DNA from: Gammaproteobacteria bacterium
GTDB taxonomy: Bacteria > Pseudomonadota > Gammaproteobacteria > Burkholderiales > Nitrosomonadaceae
NCBI GenBank assembly: GCA_015709615.1
Contig: CP054179.1
Span: forward strand, 1,984,001 to 2,048,000
Length of the DNA stretch: 64,000 bases
Direction: 5' to 3'
Both the position numbers and the translations under genes were made by a program. Position 1 is the first letter of the stretch. Each line of letters opens with the position of its first letter. Under the pieces are notes generated by a model. It searched no databases and had not been told where the DNA came from. It saw only the letters and a list, made by a program, of their open reading frames with translations. Below are positions 62,797-64,000 of the stretch, in pieces.

Positions 62797-64000
62797 TTAT
62801 TTCGCCGCCCGCACTACGCCCAAACGCTCCTTGAGCGTCGGCGCATCATGGCCGTGGTCGAGAACTTTGGCGTAATACATCGAATTCTTCAAAACCTTTT
62901 TGACGTAATCGCGCGTTTCGTTAAATGGGATTGTTTCGGCATAAATTGCGCCTTCCAGCGGTACCGTATTATCGCGCCAGCGCCTGGCGCGTCCCGGTCC
63001 GGCATTGTACGCGGCTGAAGCCAGCAGCGGCTGATTGTCCAATGTGCTGAGCACATGCTTGAGATAATACGTGCCCAGTTGTAAATTGGTATTCACATCG
63101 ACTACGAGATGCTGGCGGAAATTCGCTATGCCTAATTGCTTGGCGACCCATTCCGCAGTCGCGGGCATCAATTGCATCAAACCGGCCGCTCCGGCATGCG
63201 ATTTGATGTCCGCAATGAAACGGCTTTCCTGACGGATCAACCCGTATACCCAAGCTTCGTCCAATTCATGCTGCTGCAGAACTTTCTTGAGTGCCGCGCG
63301 ATGCGGTGACAAAAAGCGCAAATTGAAATCATGCTGCGACAGCGTGCGATTGGCGGTATTAATTGCACGGTCGTATAAGCCCTGGCGTTTCGCAACTTCT
63401 GCTGCAGCCAGCAGCTCGGCATCGCTGAAATTACGCGTGGTCCAACTCCATTCCCGTTGTGCTTCGGTGCGTAAATTCATGCGCGAAAAAGCCAAGGCGC
63501 GCTGAATTCCGGGTTTGCGTTCCATTGCAGATATTTCGCTATTGTTTACACGGTAGGTTTTATCCGCGATGGTCAGTACGGTGCCCAGCTCTTCCCGGGC
63601 CAATTGACCATAGAAACTATGCTCGTCGCTGAGCGGAATAAAAATTTGATTGGCGTCCAGCGTTTTGCCTTCTGCCTTCAAAGCGCGCGCTTTCCAGTAA
63701 CGCCAAGTATCCGTGTGCTGCTCGGCCGGTGACATCCGGTCGATGGTTTTCAGCACTTCGTTCCAATTGGCAACCCGCAAGGCGGCGCGCACTTGCCACG
63801 CCAGCACGGTGTCCGATGCCGGGTAAGGATTTGGGGTGCTTTGCGCTTCTCGGAACCAATCCAGCGCGCGCGGGTCATGCCGCATGGCGGCGCGATACCC
63901 CAATCTCGCCAGAAAATAAGAGCGATCGGATGCGGTCAGCTGATTCTTGATTTTCAACCAGTGCTTATAGGCTTGGTCGGTATCGTTGCGCAGCAGACGC
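62797..64000 (-). CDS. slt: Soluble lytic murein transglycosylase, partial
   Basis: The C-terminal two thirds of a Slt70-like enzyme, which cleaves peptidoglycan to form anhydromuropeptides. Helical superhelix repeats precede the catalytic domain, where the Glu in LIRQESRF is the catalytic acid, with AGAAGLMQLMPATA and AYNAGPGRARRW. The frame is open to the window edge (RLLRNDTDQAYKHW), so the first part and the signal peptide lie beyond 64000. Confidence 0.94.
   Translation of the reverse strand, partial: RLLRNDTDQAYKHWLKIKNQLTASDRSYFLARLGYRAAMRHDPRALDWFREAQSTPNPYPASDTVLAWQVRAALRVANWNEVLKTIDRMSPAEQHTDTWRYWKARALKAEGKTLDANQIFIPLSDEHSFYGQLAREELGTVLTIADKTYRVNNSEISAMERKPGIQRALAFSRMNLRTEAQREWSWTTRNFSDAELLAAAEVAKRQGLYDRAINTANRTLSQHDFNLRFLSPHRAALKKVLQQHELDEAWVYGLIRQESRFIADIKSHAGAAGLMQLMPATAEWVAKQLGIANFRQHLVVDVNTNLQLGTYYLKHVLSTLDNQPLLASAAYNAGPGRARRWRDNTVPLEGAIYAETIPFNETRDYVKKVLKNSMYYAKVLDHGHDAPTLKERLGVVRAAK

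Overview
The window looks like a chromosomal segment of a betaproteobacterium, most probably an ammonia oxidiser of the Nitrosomonas group. This is inferred from protein character, the conserved rpsB-to-rnhB block, an FNR-type regulator beside a HemN-like gene, a DUF2490 outer-membrane protein, a PEP-CTERM remnant and the small non-coding inverted-repeat elements. It could not be checked by a search. No rRNA, tRNA or CRISPR array was found.

Region 1 (1-10.2 kb) holds a type I restriction subunit (hsdR) at the left edge, rapA, a DUF2490 protein, a one-haem lipoprotein cytochrome, and a divergent hemN-like/fnr pair with a perfect FNR box between them. Region 2 (10.3-21.8 kb) is a tight housekeeping run on the plus strand: rpsB-tsf-pyrH-frr-uppS-cdsA-dxr-rseP-bamA-skp-fabZ-rnhB. 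It covers translation, nucleotide and isoprenoid supply, phospholipid synthesis and outer-membrane assembly. The lpxD, lpxA and lpxB genes that often sit in this cluster are absent here. Region 3 (21.8-27.5 kb) has a frameshifted LuxR regulator, a NarL-type response regulator, slyD behind a 12-bp perfect hairpin, and mutS, whose stop codon lies inside a small inverted-repeat element.

Region 4 (27.7-61.5 kb) is a mosaic genomic island. It opens with a P4-type integrase and carries degenerate cargo (parD, secreted HNH nuclease and umuDC relics). It includes a lipoprotein / trypsin-fold protease / NHL beta-propeller operon whose third gene is split by nested IS481 copies. A second tyrosine recombinase sits with three small accessory genes, one a papain-like protein. 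An AlpA / P-loop ATPase / Rep replication module, a DUF6499-DUF2285-like protein, an IS1595 element and a NYN-LOTUS protein follow. A seven-gene, mostly overlapping operon (58.9 to 48.3 kb, minus strand) then encodes a Snf2-family helicase, a 65-aa protein, a Rad50-like ATPase with a zinc hook and a possible HEPN end, a type III Mod methyltransferase, a zeta-like P-loop kinase, a 59-aa partner and a type III Res subunit. This operon is the best candidate for an undescribed composite defence system.

Region 5 (60.3-64 kb) returns to ordinary chromosome: a periplasmic coiled-coil protein, a PEP-CTERM fragment cut by a small inverted-repeat element, cca (whose stop codon also comes from that element), and the C-terminal part of a lytic transglycosylase running off the right edge.
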